Program-made: the position numbers and the translations under genes
The notes under the pieces: model-generated
Seen by the model: the letters and a program-made list of their open reading frames with translations, nothing else
Told to the model about the DNA's origin: nothing
The model's database searches: none
Assembly (NCBI RefSeq): GCF_040954835.1
Contig: NC_090716.1
Span: forward strand, 4,017,605 to 4,081,604
DNA: 64,000 nt
Reading direction: 5' to 3'
Source: Lepisosteus oculatus
Taxonomy: Eukaryota; Chordata; Actinopteri; Semionotiformes; Lepisosteidae
In this document: positions 33,301-41,420 of the stretch, piece after piece
Position numbering within the stretch: the first letter of the stretch is position 1
Layout: each line of letters opens with the position of its first letter

Positions 33301-36300
33301 GTTTTATATGCATATATAACTGTATATACTGTTATATTTACAGTTCTGACCGCTGGGGAACAAAACAGGTCTCTGTTTCACAGATCCTTTCAGATTCCTC
33401 CGTTAATCCACAAACACAGCGCTAAGGACAGCGCTCGGGTTTGACTCACCTGCAGTGCTTTTAGAATCGCTGAGGCTGTGAAACTTCCAGGAGAGAAGAT
33501 CCTTTCCAAATAAATTTCCTAACCACCAAAAAAAACAAAACAAAATACACTATTCAATACACTAACAAAAAAACAAGCGTGTTCCCTTCCAAAAACATGC
33601 ATAACTACATCATGAAATGTTACAGATTTCAAAAGGGTCAGTTTTGCAAGCATCTGCTAATAATTACATTTATTTAATATGATCACAGTGACACACTCCT
33701 CATTCATTCCATCTGGCATCTTTGGAGTGTTGATTAGTCCCCAGGCGATGTTTTGCTCTATAGCCAAGAGCTCCCTGTTGCTAAGTAAGAAGCCGAGTTA
33801 CGAACCCTGGGGTCCTGGTCTTCTCCGAAGTTGACCTCTTCATCAGAAGGGGGCTGTACAAACACCTGGTTCCACTGACCTGCCTGGTTACTGCAGGAAG
33901 TCAATGACAACCACTGTTCAGTGAAGCACAGAATCACACAAATAGCACCTTGTAAGCAATAAAGCACATTCTAGACTCTAAGAAAATCACACCGTGTAGT
34001 GGCCGGCTTTAATCAGACTAAAAGTGCAAAAGACAAGAGCCATCACACTTTGTGTGCTTAAAATTGGCAACACGCTCTTTAATTTTCCATAAGAATGCCA
34101 GACTTCCACAGCGTCTGCATAAGTCATGGACACTACAGACACTGAACACTTACTGCTCAAAGTTGATGTACTTCACGACGGTCTGATTTTCGTCATCAAG
34201 CCAGAGAGCCCAGATGTCAGTTGAGGTCAAAGAAAAATCAACCAAGGTCTCCTGCATAAAAATAAAAGCGTGACGGATGTCCGTCATATCTAGATACTCA
34301 AACCTCACAAATCCTTAACGGTGGAACTTTCTAAGCAGAGGAATATACAATAGCACAGGCTTTGAAACTCCCCGGAGAGAAGATCCTTTCTAAATAAATT
34401 ACCTTACCACAGAAGAAACAAAAACAAAATACAATATTCAACGCACTAATACAAGAAAAAAACAAGCTCGTTTTCCTTTCAAAAGCAAATCTGGTTAAAT
34501 TTGAAAACTGGTCAGAAATAACCGACGAAAGGCTTGGCGGCGAGCGAGTGGGTGGAGAGTGCGAGGTCAGCGCACCTGTGTTTCGAACAAGGAGGAGATG
34601 TGCTCCAGGCTGTAGCGGTGACTCTCGGTGCTCACGAGCTGGAAGACGCAGAACTGCCCTCTCTTGGGGAAGCTGAGGTAGACCCCCAGGCAGAGGCCCG
34701 TGGAGGAGCTGAAGGCCAGGCGGAGCTTGTGCCCCTGCCCCAGTGTGTGTCTCGCATCCTTGTTCACAGGCATGTACTCCAGCATGTCCGCCACCAACAG
34801 GCACATCTGGTCCTGGGACACAACATCCCTGGTCAGGTCTTCCGTTGTCACAAATACAGACACGAGCCGATGACACACTCACACACTCACAATGTGGCAC
34901 TAACCCGAAGTGCATTTAGCAGTGTTGGACTAGCTTTAAACATTGTTGCACTTAAGCAATTGAGGTTACAATGATATATTTAATATTGGGGATGTACTAG
35001 GTTTTGATCACATCCCTGTCTGTTAAGACACTAACAGAAGATCAGCTTGATGGCCTCCTTGAGCGATTTAAACAGCTCATCAAAAACAAAAGCTAGAAGG
35101 GCAGGCTAAAGCCCGTCTTCCCCAGAACGCCCTGCTGTCAAGATAGACTTGTCATTCGGGGGCCTGCCTGCAAAACAAGACGAGCTGGAAAACACAAAGC
35201 CGTCACGCACTTTGTAAGACCACAGGCGGAGCTTGTGATCCTGGCACAGAGCGAAGACGAAGGCGTCGCTCTCGATCTGTCGCACAGCCAAGCTCAGCGG
35301 AACATCGGAAGGGCCCTGATCTCCCCTGTAGTGGAGAAAAAAAACATAGTGGAAGAATTCTTCTGTACCCCCAGCAGCACCGCTCTTAGTGAACATTTTT
35401 TCCCCAACTCTTGCCGCTCCAGTTTTCCCAAACTATTTAGGAGCCCTTGTCTGTAAAAGGTTTGATGTACGGAGAACTTGCCGTTTCAGCAGATGCACTG
35501 CCACAGCACACATTGAAATGCACCATGCATACCTCTCCTGATACGCGTGGCAGTGCCCGAGAAACCTGAGCCGTCTTAACACTGCCAGTTGAGGAAAGGA
35601 GAATGGGTGTTAAAGGGTGACGAAATAGACCATCCCAATTGGACTTTCCTTTCTCACCTTATCGCTGTTGGCATCCAACCAGTCAGGAGACGCTGCATAA
35701 CCGAGCTCTGCTTCAGTTCCAGGACAGTGATGCTCCCTGGGGAAAGGGGGTCAGGACAAGGGTTGACATCTGCAAATAAGACTTACATTCACTTCTCCTC
35801 CTGCAGAGGTAACTAGCGAACCAGCGCAATGACGCAGAAGCAGCCCAAACTGACTTCCAATCTCGGACTTAGCCATGCCAAATAACCCTTTAACAAAACT
35901 TTTGCTGCCTATGAATCAGCCCGAAGAAGAAGAAGAAGCAGCAGATACATTTCGGGGATTTAAGGGAATGTCCTCTACTGACGGCTTGAAGGAACTGAAG
36001 ATCTTTAGTTCTGAACAGAAGAGACAACGAAGGGAACTCGTACATGTCTTCAAAATCCCTGAAGACGCTGACCAAGCCAGCTCAGTGGACTTCTTCAGAA
36101 CGAGAGTGAGACGCACCAGAGAACGCAAGTGGAAACCGAGTAGATGTGCATTTGAAACTGAGAACGGGAGTCAGTCACTTCTTAATGCAAAGTGCTCTGC
36201 GGGTCTGGAAGAAGCTGCACGGCCAAGCTGTTGAAGCCGATACCCTGGCCTCCTCCAGGAAAAGGCCGGATGAGATCCTCAGATCAATTATACGAGTAAT

Positions 36301-39300
36301 TGATTAGTGACTGATACTAGTGCAGCTGTTGAAGCCGATACCCTGGCTTCCTCCAGGAAACGGCCGGATGAGATCCTCAGATCAATTATACGAGTAATTG
36401 ATTAGTGACTGATACTATTAGTATCAAAGAAATTAATAATCCCATGGCCTAGTTGGGCTGAATGGCCTCCTCTCACTTGATGTTCCTTTATGCTACTTTC
36501 TAAACTACCTGCCCAGCCACGAAACCTCACCTCGTTCACTCCTCTCGACCACATTCTTCACCGGGACAGGAGCCGCTGCTCGCGGCCTGGTGGGCTCCCG
36601 GCGGCAGAGCCGGGGCCAAATTCGTCCTGGCGGGGGACCCTCACCTTGCACATCGTGGGGGGGCAGCCTGATGACCAGGATGCCCCCCGACGCCGACGCC
36701 ACGGCGAAGTGCGCCTCCCCCTCGCCGTTGACCCAGGCTGCGGAGGCGCCGGAGCTCGCCACCGGCCCGGGAAGGGCCGGGATCACGGAGGTGTTGGCGG
36801 GATCTCGCAGGTTCACCTTCCCGACGTCCGTGAATATAGACTGCATCTGGAGTTCGGTGACCAGCTCCTGGGAGATAAAAGACCCACAGAACCTCCATTA
36901 CTCTACAATACGGAACGCACACAGCAGATGTAAGATGTAAGATATGGTCACTTTATTGGCCATATACAATTTCTTGCATTAGGAACTTGTCTTCCGCATA
37001 CTCCAACTTGCTCTCCATGAGACACACAGGCACACAGACGGAAAGAGAGAGAAGGTTAGGGTCAGAGCGCAGGGTCAGCCATTTATACGGCGCCCCTGGA
37101 GCAGTTGGGGTTCAGGGCCTTGCTCAGGGGCCCAACGGAGTAGGATTCCTCTGCCGGCTGCAGGATTTGAACCGGCAACCTCCCAGCCACAGAGCCACCG
37201 CTCTGCCCCGGAGTACACAGTAGGTACACAGCTAAGACGTTAACGGGGAACACCAACATGATTAAGGACTCTGGGCTACCAGGTTTCACCGTGCAAAACA
37301 TCCCTGGGTGATTTCACCGAAATCTTTTTCCCTGGTTAAGCGTGGGCAAACTCTAGTGTAAAATCCGGTACAAACAAGCAGGCCTGCAAGCAGTCAGTGA
37401 CCACAAGAACCAGCCCCAATTTCCTGAGTGACCATCGGCCTGCTGTCTGTAATGCAAGCCCCTGCTGCGACTGTAACAAGACAAAAAGAACCTGATATCC
37501 TGGTTTTGGGGCGCTGAGAAACCAGGCAGGAGCAATCGGCATCTCCCGGAGAACTTACACTCCTGTACATGCGGGAGGGGTGGGGCAGGACCAGCCGGTG
37601 CACGGTCTGGCTGGTGACCACGAGGACGACGACATGGTTGCAGGTCTCCTGGATGTGCACCCCCCCGGGCAGCAGGGCGCAGTGGAGGATCTTCAAGCGC
37701 ACGGCGTTGTTCAGCAGGTTGGTGTCCAGGGACTGCTCCACCAGCTGGACAGTGTCGCCGGAGGTGCTCCTGGAGGCGGTGAGAAAGTGCGATTTCATGC
37801 CCCACACCACCAACACCACAACAACCCACTTTCCTAACTGCTTCTTCCAGATCAGGGGCGCGAGGGAGACGGAGCCTGTCACGGCAAGCAAGGGTGGGGT
37901 ACATCCTGGGTGGGATGTCAGTCCCTCACAGGGCACAGGGCACATACACACCAGGGCCAGTTTACCCAAAAGCCAATTAACCCACCAGCATGTCTTGGGA
38001 CTGTGGGAGGAAACCAGAGCATGTGGGGGAAACCAACATAAACATAGGGAGAACATACAAACTCCACACGGACAGGAACTGAACCAAGGACCTCCGAGAT
38101 GCTTGCCCCCCCGTATTGACTACATAATGCTTGCATAATGCATAGAATCTTCTGATGCTTTGGGCCCTACCTGGAGGGCAGTATAAAAAAACCCTGCAGT
38201 CTTTAGATAAGAGAAATTAACAACAAACTGAGGAAAAGCAATTCTAGCAGATCAATGAAGGCGTTCATTTACCAAAGTCGACTGCATGCTTTTATTGATA
38301 ATTCCTGCCATTTGCATAGCGTTGTTCATCCCAGGGGCTGCAAGAACACTCCACATGAGGGAGGAGACCTACTCCACCCCACTGCTCAGCAGGAGATTAA
38401 TTCAACGGAGCTTTTGGGGGGGTCAGACTGTTTGAGCCCAGGGAGCAATTTACCCTGAATTAAGCCCTGACATACGAGCAGCTGGGAGATACAGTATGAA
38501 CCGCTCCACTCCGCCTGGGGTGGGAAACGATCAGGACGCACTACAAACCAGCATCGCATTGTTAGTGCCACGAAGTAAACATAATTTCCCGAGACACCAC
38601 AGCAAGTAGACATTATCACCTACAGATTTGCAATGAGAAAACACCCAGAAAACTGTCCCAGAAAACTGCAAGAAACACCAATATTGCAAATCAAAAAGGG
38701 CCCTCATTATGCTAGCATTATGCACCTATATAGCGCTTTTCTGGACACTCCACACAAAGCTTTTTACAGGTAATGGGGATCCCCTACACCCCCACCAGTG
38801 TGCAGCCCCACCTGGATGATGCGCCAGCAGCCATAGTGTGCCAGAACGCTCACCACACACCAGCTCTCAGTGGGGAGGAGATGAAGCCAGTTTACAGATG
38901 AATCAGTACTTCGGTTTTACATCTCAGCTGAAGGACGGCGCCTTTTTACAGTATAGTATCCCCGTTACTATGCTAGTATGACAAGTGTTAGGTAAAAGAA
39001 AAAGATTTGCAGCTCACCACTGTATGAACCTGTTGCTTGTAACAGACAGGAGCTTATCACATTCCTCATAATGGAATCCACCAGCACTGTCCGGATATTT
39101 GACTCCTCCGGGAAGAGCATTCACCCCTTGCAATCAGAGAAAAAGACAAAGGGTTGTATCACAGCGTGCGAGCGAAAAGGGAGTTTTCTTCGTAAGGCTT
39201 TAGACTCTGCAAAGGCTTTCAACTAAAAAACAAACCCGCCCTCTCCAGTCCAGCAATACAGTCCAGTGAGTGACTGGTGGCAACACTCATATTTTTATCT

Positions 39301-40075
39301 TCCTGTGTAAATTCCAAGAGAAAGCGGGGCGCCGGACGCTGCATGCTTGTATCAGGCTCGATATATCTAGAGACGCCCAGGAAAAGCAGGGTGCTGAAAA
39401 GACTTGCTAGCACACATCTCGCAGTGTTGGGGCTTACCGTCCTGCTGGATTCACCGCGGATAATGGGATTCGAAAGAATTGTACTAATCGAGTTTCCACT
39501 GCGCGATACTTAAGATTACAGTTAGGTCATTATAAGCATATAGAGTCCGAGACTAACTCCATGATTAAGATGTAAATCACTGTAAAGCGAAATTAAAGCC
39601 ACCTTAAAATCAAAGCATTTATGTTGTGTAGGAAATGACCGCAACTTTACAAATAACGAATTCATAATCCATGCCTCTGCTCCTCTTCAAAAAGCCAAGT
39701 TTGCAGAACACTTTAGAAAAAACCCTACCTCGACTACTTCAAGATCTACTGGAGGGCACCAATCAAGGTGTGATACTTGGGTTTTCCAGACCCGCGGGGC
39801 GGCTTGGTACCTTAATTGATTTACTTGCTAGTACAGTGTCAAATAGGCGCTCTACCGAAGGCATGGCTAACCCGCTGCATGGTGGGCAGTCACGACCTCG
39901 TCTTCCGGGGATCGTACTATCTTACCCAACAAAGTACAGTCCCCCGTCCCCCGTGCGTGATCCTTTAAGGGCCTTTACCTGGATCAACCGTTATATCTCG
40001 GAATTTCTGGAGGGTTTCTCTCTCGAAACCACATATTTCTATGTAGCTCCGCTCCAGTGCCGCCGCGGCCGCCAT
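15321..40075 (-). CDS. NUP160: nucleoporin NUP160, 35 coding exons, 1,399 aa
   Basis: NUP160 is a scaffold subunit of the Y (NUP107-NUP160) complex of the nuclear pore: an N-terminal beta-propeller followed by an alpha-helical stack. Coding exons, 5' to 3': 40075-39979, 39126-39018, 37769-37559, 36867-36645, 35736-35658, 35325-35211, 34812-34576, 34251-34154, 33890-33806, 33518-33450, 33172-33089, 31883-31713, 31337-31238, 29992-29827, 29402-29275, 28090-27930, 26885-26749, 26231-26161, 25664-25505, 24718-24649, 24486-24388, 23186-23067, 22522-22427, 22133-22039, 21853-21757, 21271-21166, 20515-20355, 20131-20071, 19265-19155, 18857-18734, 18289-18188, 17512-17371, 17014-16889, 15885-15781, 15404-15321. 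All phases agree and sum to 4,200 bases. Diagnostic segments recalled from the vertebrate protein appear in order: SLDTNLLNNAVRLK, VHRLVLPHPSRMYRS, FALCQDHKLRLWSYK, QFCVFQLVSTESHRYSL, FKHHLDLGHNSQAYEALTQ, HNYYELLYAFHINRHNYRK and LLRLYLNYDLLE. The length is within a few residues of the family. The donor of exon 9 (GTTCGT) is weak. Confidence 0.97.
16289..16495. other. NUP160 intron 33, part next to the 0.2-kb repeat
   Basis: The minus-strand frame entering from the repeat at 16,496 stays open to 16,396 and ends KKITFLPTKE-like (VEKITFLPTKE then stop). This might be the unduplicated continuation of a fossil coding segment, but no family is recognised. Confidence 0.3.
16496..16714 (-). repeat. 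unexplained 0.2-kb repeat, copy 2
   Basis: This copy lies in the NUP160 intron between exons 33 and 34. It shares the segment from 'aatcacaaaacaagat' to 'gatcaacctgccgtttct' with 13,996-14,213, with only scattered substitutions and one 5-base difference. The reverse strand has an acceptor-like ttgtacag just before the shared block. Confidence 0.75.
19464..19495. repeat. TAT/ATT microsatellite
   Basis: Short run of TAT triplets with one interruption, in the NUP160 intron between exons 28 and 29. Confidence 0.9.
19580..20070. other. NUP160 intron 28, no gene recognised
   Basis: This part of the intron after exon 28 contains a short TG run near 19,697-19,709. An apparent plus-strand ORF covers much of it but shows no domain or conserved motif. 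Confidence 0.35.
21402..21724. repeat. 59-bp tandem repeat, five copies plus a partial
   Basis: The unit begins tgactgacacatggtacggt and ends aacccttcttg. The period is 59 bases, so each copy shifts the reading frame and all three minus-strand frames show similar peptides. Copies differ mainly at acggtctgag versus acagtccgag. It lies in NUP160 intron 25, ending about 30 bases from exon 25. Confidence 0.95.
23459..24061 (+). mobile_element. non-autonomous DNA transposon-like element (copy 1)
   Basis: The ends are short inverted repeats: gaggggaactgtgg at the left, and the reverse complement of cattgcagttcccc at the right, with TTTA flanking both. The 0.6-kb interior lacks a transposase. Parts recur at 28,335-28,670 and, inverted, at 28,740-29,125. 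Confidence 0.6.
24062..24240 (+). repeat. LINE 3'-tail remnant (copy 3)
   Basis: It contains 'tacttctttacccaaagggctgtaggagtctgg', 'gccgatactctggtttc', 'ctggatgagatcctgg' and 'aatggcctcttc' in the standard order. It directly follows the MITE-like element. Confidence 0.7.
24836..25265 (+). mobile_element. 5S-derived SINE (copy 3), internally deleted
   Basis: The head reads ccagcagccatatcacccc, then jumps to atgggagacctcctggg, so the middle of the 5S-like region is deleted. The body and tail (ctttgagtggagtgtcc, gaaaagcgctattcaagtgta, then ATT repeats) are intact. It lies in NUP160 intron 19. Confidence 0.85.
27131..27235. other. NUP160 intron 16, AT-rich part
   Basis: AT-rich sequence before the SINE. 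Nothing recognised. Confidence 0.4.
27236..27830 (+). mobile_element. 5S-rRNA-derived SINE, best full-length copy (copy 4)
   Basis: The first 120 bases track 5S rRNA: gccatatcaccctgcaac corresponds to the 5S 5' region, aagcccagcagg to Box A, and cctggtcagtaccctggtgggagacc to Box C. The head is partly duplicated (ccagcagccatatcac occurs twice). A 0.35-kb body follows (cagggggcgctcaccctg, gtccttcggatgagacgtaaaaccgaggtcctgac), then a tail aaagcgctttgagtggagtg with ATT repeats. This is the SINE3 architecture (pol III 5S promoter plus LINE-type tail). It lies in NUP160 intron 16. Confidence 0.9.
28335..28670 (+). repeat. MITE-like element fragment (copy 2)
   Basis: It shares 'gttctgaattaagcat', 'cccctggtctcaccacggg', 'gctcactagtccc', 'attttacttttgctgtggtttgaaatgcactcg' and 'gattctttctaaccctgaaat' with the element at 23,459-24,061. 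Both termini are missing. Confidence 0.65.
28740..29125 (-). repeat. MITE-like element fragment (copy 3, inverted)
   Basis: Read on the minus strand from 29,125, it begins aaaggggatctgtagttcc, followed by 'tctcagaccagttattaaatct' and 'ctcactagtcactgatatg', matching the left half of the element at 23,459. Together with 28,335-28,670 it forms a head-to-head or rearranged pair. Confidence 0.65.
29399..29402 (-). other. NUP160: NAGNAG acceptor of NUP160 exon 15
   Basis: The minus strand reads tgcagcag before CAACG, so splicing can use either AG (exon start 29402 or 29399) and include or skip one serine codon without changing frame. Confidence 0.6.
30068..30570 (+). mobile_element. 5S-derived SINE (copy 5)
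   Basis: The head ccagcagccgtatccccctgc, the Box C-like cctggtcagtatctgggtgggagac, the body and the tail agcgctttgagtggagtgtcc are all present. The terminal ATT tract is replaced by a run of 'ctgtacccgaatctg'-type repeats continuing to about 30,690. It lies in NUP160 intron 13. Confidence 0.88.
30571..30700. repeat. degenerate CTGTA-rich low-complexity tract
   Basis: Imperfect repeats of words such as cacctgtaccc, gaatctgcaccc, tatgtatctg and tgtatatgtat follow the SINE tail. Together they look like a decayed short-unit tandem array. Confidence 0.6.
31348..31370. repeat. CA microsatellite
   Basis: Short CA dinucleotide run just upstream (on the minus strand) of NUP160 exon 13. Confidence 0.85.
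31887..31904. repeat. CA microsatellite in the exon 12 acceptor tract
   Basis: On the minus strand this is a GT run that replaces the usual pyrimidine tract before the acceptor of NUP160 exon 12. Its length could influence splicing of that exon. Confidence 0.6.
31940..32579. other. NUP160 intron 11, upstream part
   Basis: Unique-looking sequence with no recognised gene or repeat. Confidence 0.4.
32580..32862 (+). mobile_element. tRNA-derived SINE (copy 1)
   Basis: The tRNA-like head contains a Box A-like tgtggctaagaatctg and a perfect Box B ggttcgaatcc. The body follows with cctgagcaaggcccttaacccc and tccaggggcgccgtat, then a tail attgtatatggccaataaagtgatctta. The second, inverted copy at 36,935-37,210 shares the whole length. 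Confidence 0.88.
34331..34492 (-). pseudogene. decayed duplicate of NUP160 exon 10 and its intron flank
   Basis: The minus strand of 34,331-34,410 reads IYLERIFSPGSFKACAI, nearly the same as genuine exon 10 (33518-33450: IYLERIFSPGSFTASAI). The similarity continues into the upstream intron (A-rich aacaaaacaaaatacactattcaa versus aacaaaaacaaaatacaatattcaa). The copy lies in the intron between exons 7 and 8, about 0.9 kb upstream of the original. Its donor (CTGCAG/GTGAGT in exon 10) is gone, so it is unlikely to be spliced in. Confidence 0.85.
34980..35105. other. NUP160 intron 6 segment
   Basis: Nothing recognised. Words near 35,045 (cttgatggcctccttgagcgatt) resemble the LINE-tail family only weakly. 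Confidence 0.3.
35955..36486 (+). mobile_element. LINE 3'-end remnant with internal 95-bp tandem duplication (copy 4)
   Basis: The plus strand reads aactgaagatctttagttctgaacag, then gtcttcaaaatccctgaag, then gaaactgagaacgggag and the tail gttgaagccgataccctggc, ending gggctgaatggcctcctctca. The stretch gctgttgaagccgata...gtgactgatact is present twice in tandem (about 36,222-36,317 and 36,325-36,413). An apparent 119-residue ORF is a fragment of the LINE's coding end, not a host gene. Confidence 0.75.
36935..37210 (-). mobile_element. tRNA-derived SINE (copy 2)
   Basis: This is the reverse complement of the element at 32,580: tail ttattggccatatacaat, body ggagcagttggggttcagggccttgctcagg, Box B ggatttgaaccgg and a head ending at gctctgcccc. 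It lies in NUP160 intron 3. Confidence 0.88.
37879..38112 (+). repeat. interspersed fish repeat (copy B)
   Basis: It shares with 10,030-10,268 the words ctgggactgtgggaggaaacc, gggagaacatacaaactcc and gaactgaaccaaggac. It lies in NUP160 intron 2. Confidence 0.65.
38113..38723. other. NUP160 intron 2, middle
   Basis: No gene or recognised repeat family in this stretch. Confidence 0.35.
38724..38976 (-). repeat. 5S-derived SINE, 3' part (copy 6)
   Basis: Reverse-orientation tail and body: cctatatagcgcttttctggacactcc, cacctggatgatgcg, accagctctcagtgggg, ggttttacatctcagctgaaggacgg. The 5S head is absent. Confidence 0.8.
39128..39978. other. NUP160 intron 1
   Basis: No recognised repeat or gene. 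CpG density rises towards the promoter end (39,840-39,978). Confidence 0.45.
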
Positions 40076-40082
40076 CTTGACC
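40064..40082 (-). promoter_or_regulatory. NUP160: YY1-like element overlapping the NUP160 start codon
   Basis: The minus strand reads GTCAAGATGGCGGCCGCGG. The AAGATGGCGGC core is the well-known YY1 site found just after the start site of many TATA-less housekeeping genes, and here it also contains the initiator ATG (40075-40073). The flanks 39,880-40,180 are CpG-rich with no TATA box. This implies a very short 5' UTR if the site is used. Confidence 0.55.
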
Positions 40083-41060
40083 CCCGGTGCACCCTGGGAA
40101 AGGCTAAGTGGGCGGTCCCACAACAGACCCGCCACGCGCTCTTTCAAACTCTTAAAGGCGCAGTACCGCCTGCCCGTGCCAAGGGCATGATCAATAATCA
40201 ATGGCTTAAACGTACATCCAGTGCAGCATAATCACTGAAAATGCTCTGCAATTAACAAAACAATGCACAGGGTTAAACAGCATGAGCTGTCATAGGAACA
40301 GAGTAAATTTCGATACAAGGAGGTTGTTTGACGTCGTTCGACTCGTTTTTACAGCGCAGAACGTTTCTCCATGGTAATTGATTTTTTTTAAAAGCACTGA
40401 TAATCTCCGATTTTTCTTTTAGAAACTAAATCGTTGTAAACGTCTCTGCCGAGGGGACGGCAATCTTTTTTTTCTAAAGAGAAATTCAAATGTAAAAAAA
40501 AAACCACTCGCTTACACAATGTATTACATAAGCTCGCTCAAATCAAGTAAGGGTGCCCCTTGCTGAGTGTGCTTTATACTGCTATAAACGCACTGACACA
40601 GGAGGGGCATTTTCTGAGATTTGTTGTACAAAGCAAATATCAAAATGATTTAATACCGCTGAACAAGGTCCCAGAATTAGACCTATACTTACGCACAACT
40701 TAGGCTAACGAGCACTAAGCCGCCCACGGTATTACTATTATACTTGAATGCTTTTTTTCGGCAACGCGACTTAAATATTTGCGCCCCTTTCTCATGTAGC
40801 TGAGCGCTCGACCCCTCTGTCGCGGGGCTGCAGAAAGTGGACACGACGCCCAGCGGAACACCCAGCCCCGGCGCACGTGGGACTCGAACCCGCACCCCGG
40901 CACTGCGGACAGACACTTCACTGTCCCCCGCTGCGGAAAGCTGTCTTTGGCTTCTCCCACAGAAGTACAAAACACACGAGTCACATAAAATCACATTGAA
41001 ATCACGGCAACAGTAAGTGATACATAAGTAACTGGATAATTAGAGGTGGGGCTACATTGA
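40083..41060. other. intergenic, upstream of NUP160
   Basis: The first 200 bases are CpG-rich promoter flank. Near 40,855-40,905 the minus strand holds a Box B-like gggttcgagtccc, but a full tRNA cloverleaf could not be formed by eye. No coding segment was recognised. Confidence 0.4.
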
Positions 41061-41420
41061 CAGACCGCCAATGAGTAGTTTTAATGCAGAGGGGACAAAG
41101 GACGTCTTATAAATGTTTTTATTTGAATTGTGGTCCCTATGCCGTCTCCCTGATGGGAACATTATGAACTGAGAATGGAGCAGGTATGTGGAGGCAGCTG
41201 TGATGTTCCTCGCCATTCTGAGAACTGTATCACCATATAAATCACAGAGTTGGGGCTGCTGTTTCCCAATTATGTTTCCTGCCATTTTCACAATCCCGGG
41301 CAGTTTGGTTTTGCTTTCCGACCCCAGATGTAAATACCATAAGGTCACGTTAAATGCCGGTAGCGTCAACACCGTTCTGGCGGATCTGATGCAGCGCCGA
41401 TCAAGTCGCGTCGCTGCCTA
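41061..41420 (-). mobile_element. LINE reverse-transcriptase C-terminal remnant
   Basis: The minus-strand peptide includes MAGNIIGKQQPQLCDLYGD, then LRMARNIT, then HSQFIMFPSGRRHRD and YKTSFVPSALKLL. The order 'K-II-G...LPSL..LY...L..A..I...H.L...F..LPSGRR.R...N.....SF.P.AI.LLN' is the characteristic C-terminal end of fish L2/CR1/Rex-type LINE ORF2 proteins. Only about 100 residues remain, with no reverse-transcriptase catalytic core. Confidence 0.65.

Noticed and set aside
35875-36234. 119-codon plus-strand ORF (MPNNPLTKLL...)
   Set aside because: Its second half is the coding end of a LINE repeated elsewhere in the window, and it has no splice partners or conserved domain.
40855-40935. possible tRNA on the minus strand (gggttcgagtccc)
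   Set aside because: Only the Box B region fits; the T-stem has a mismatch and no matching 5' acceptor strand exists at the expected distance.
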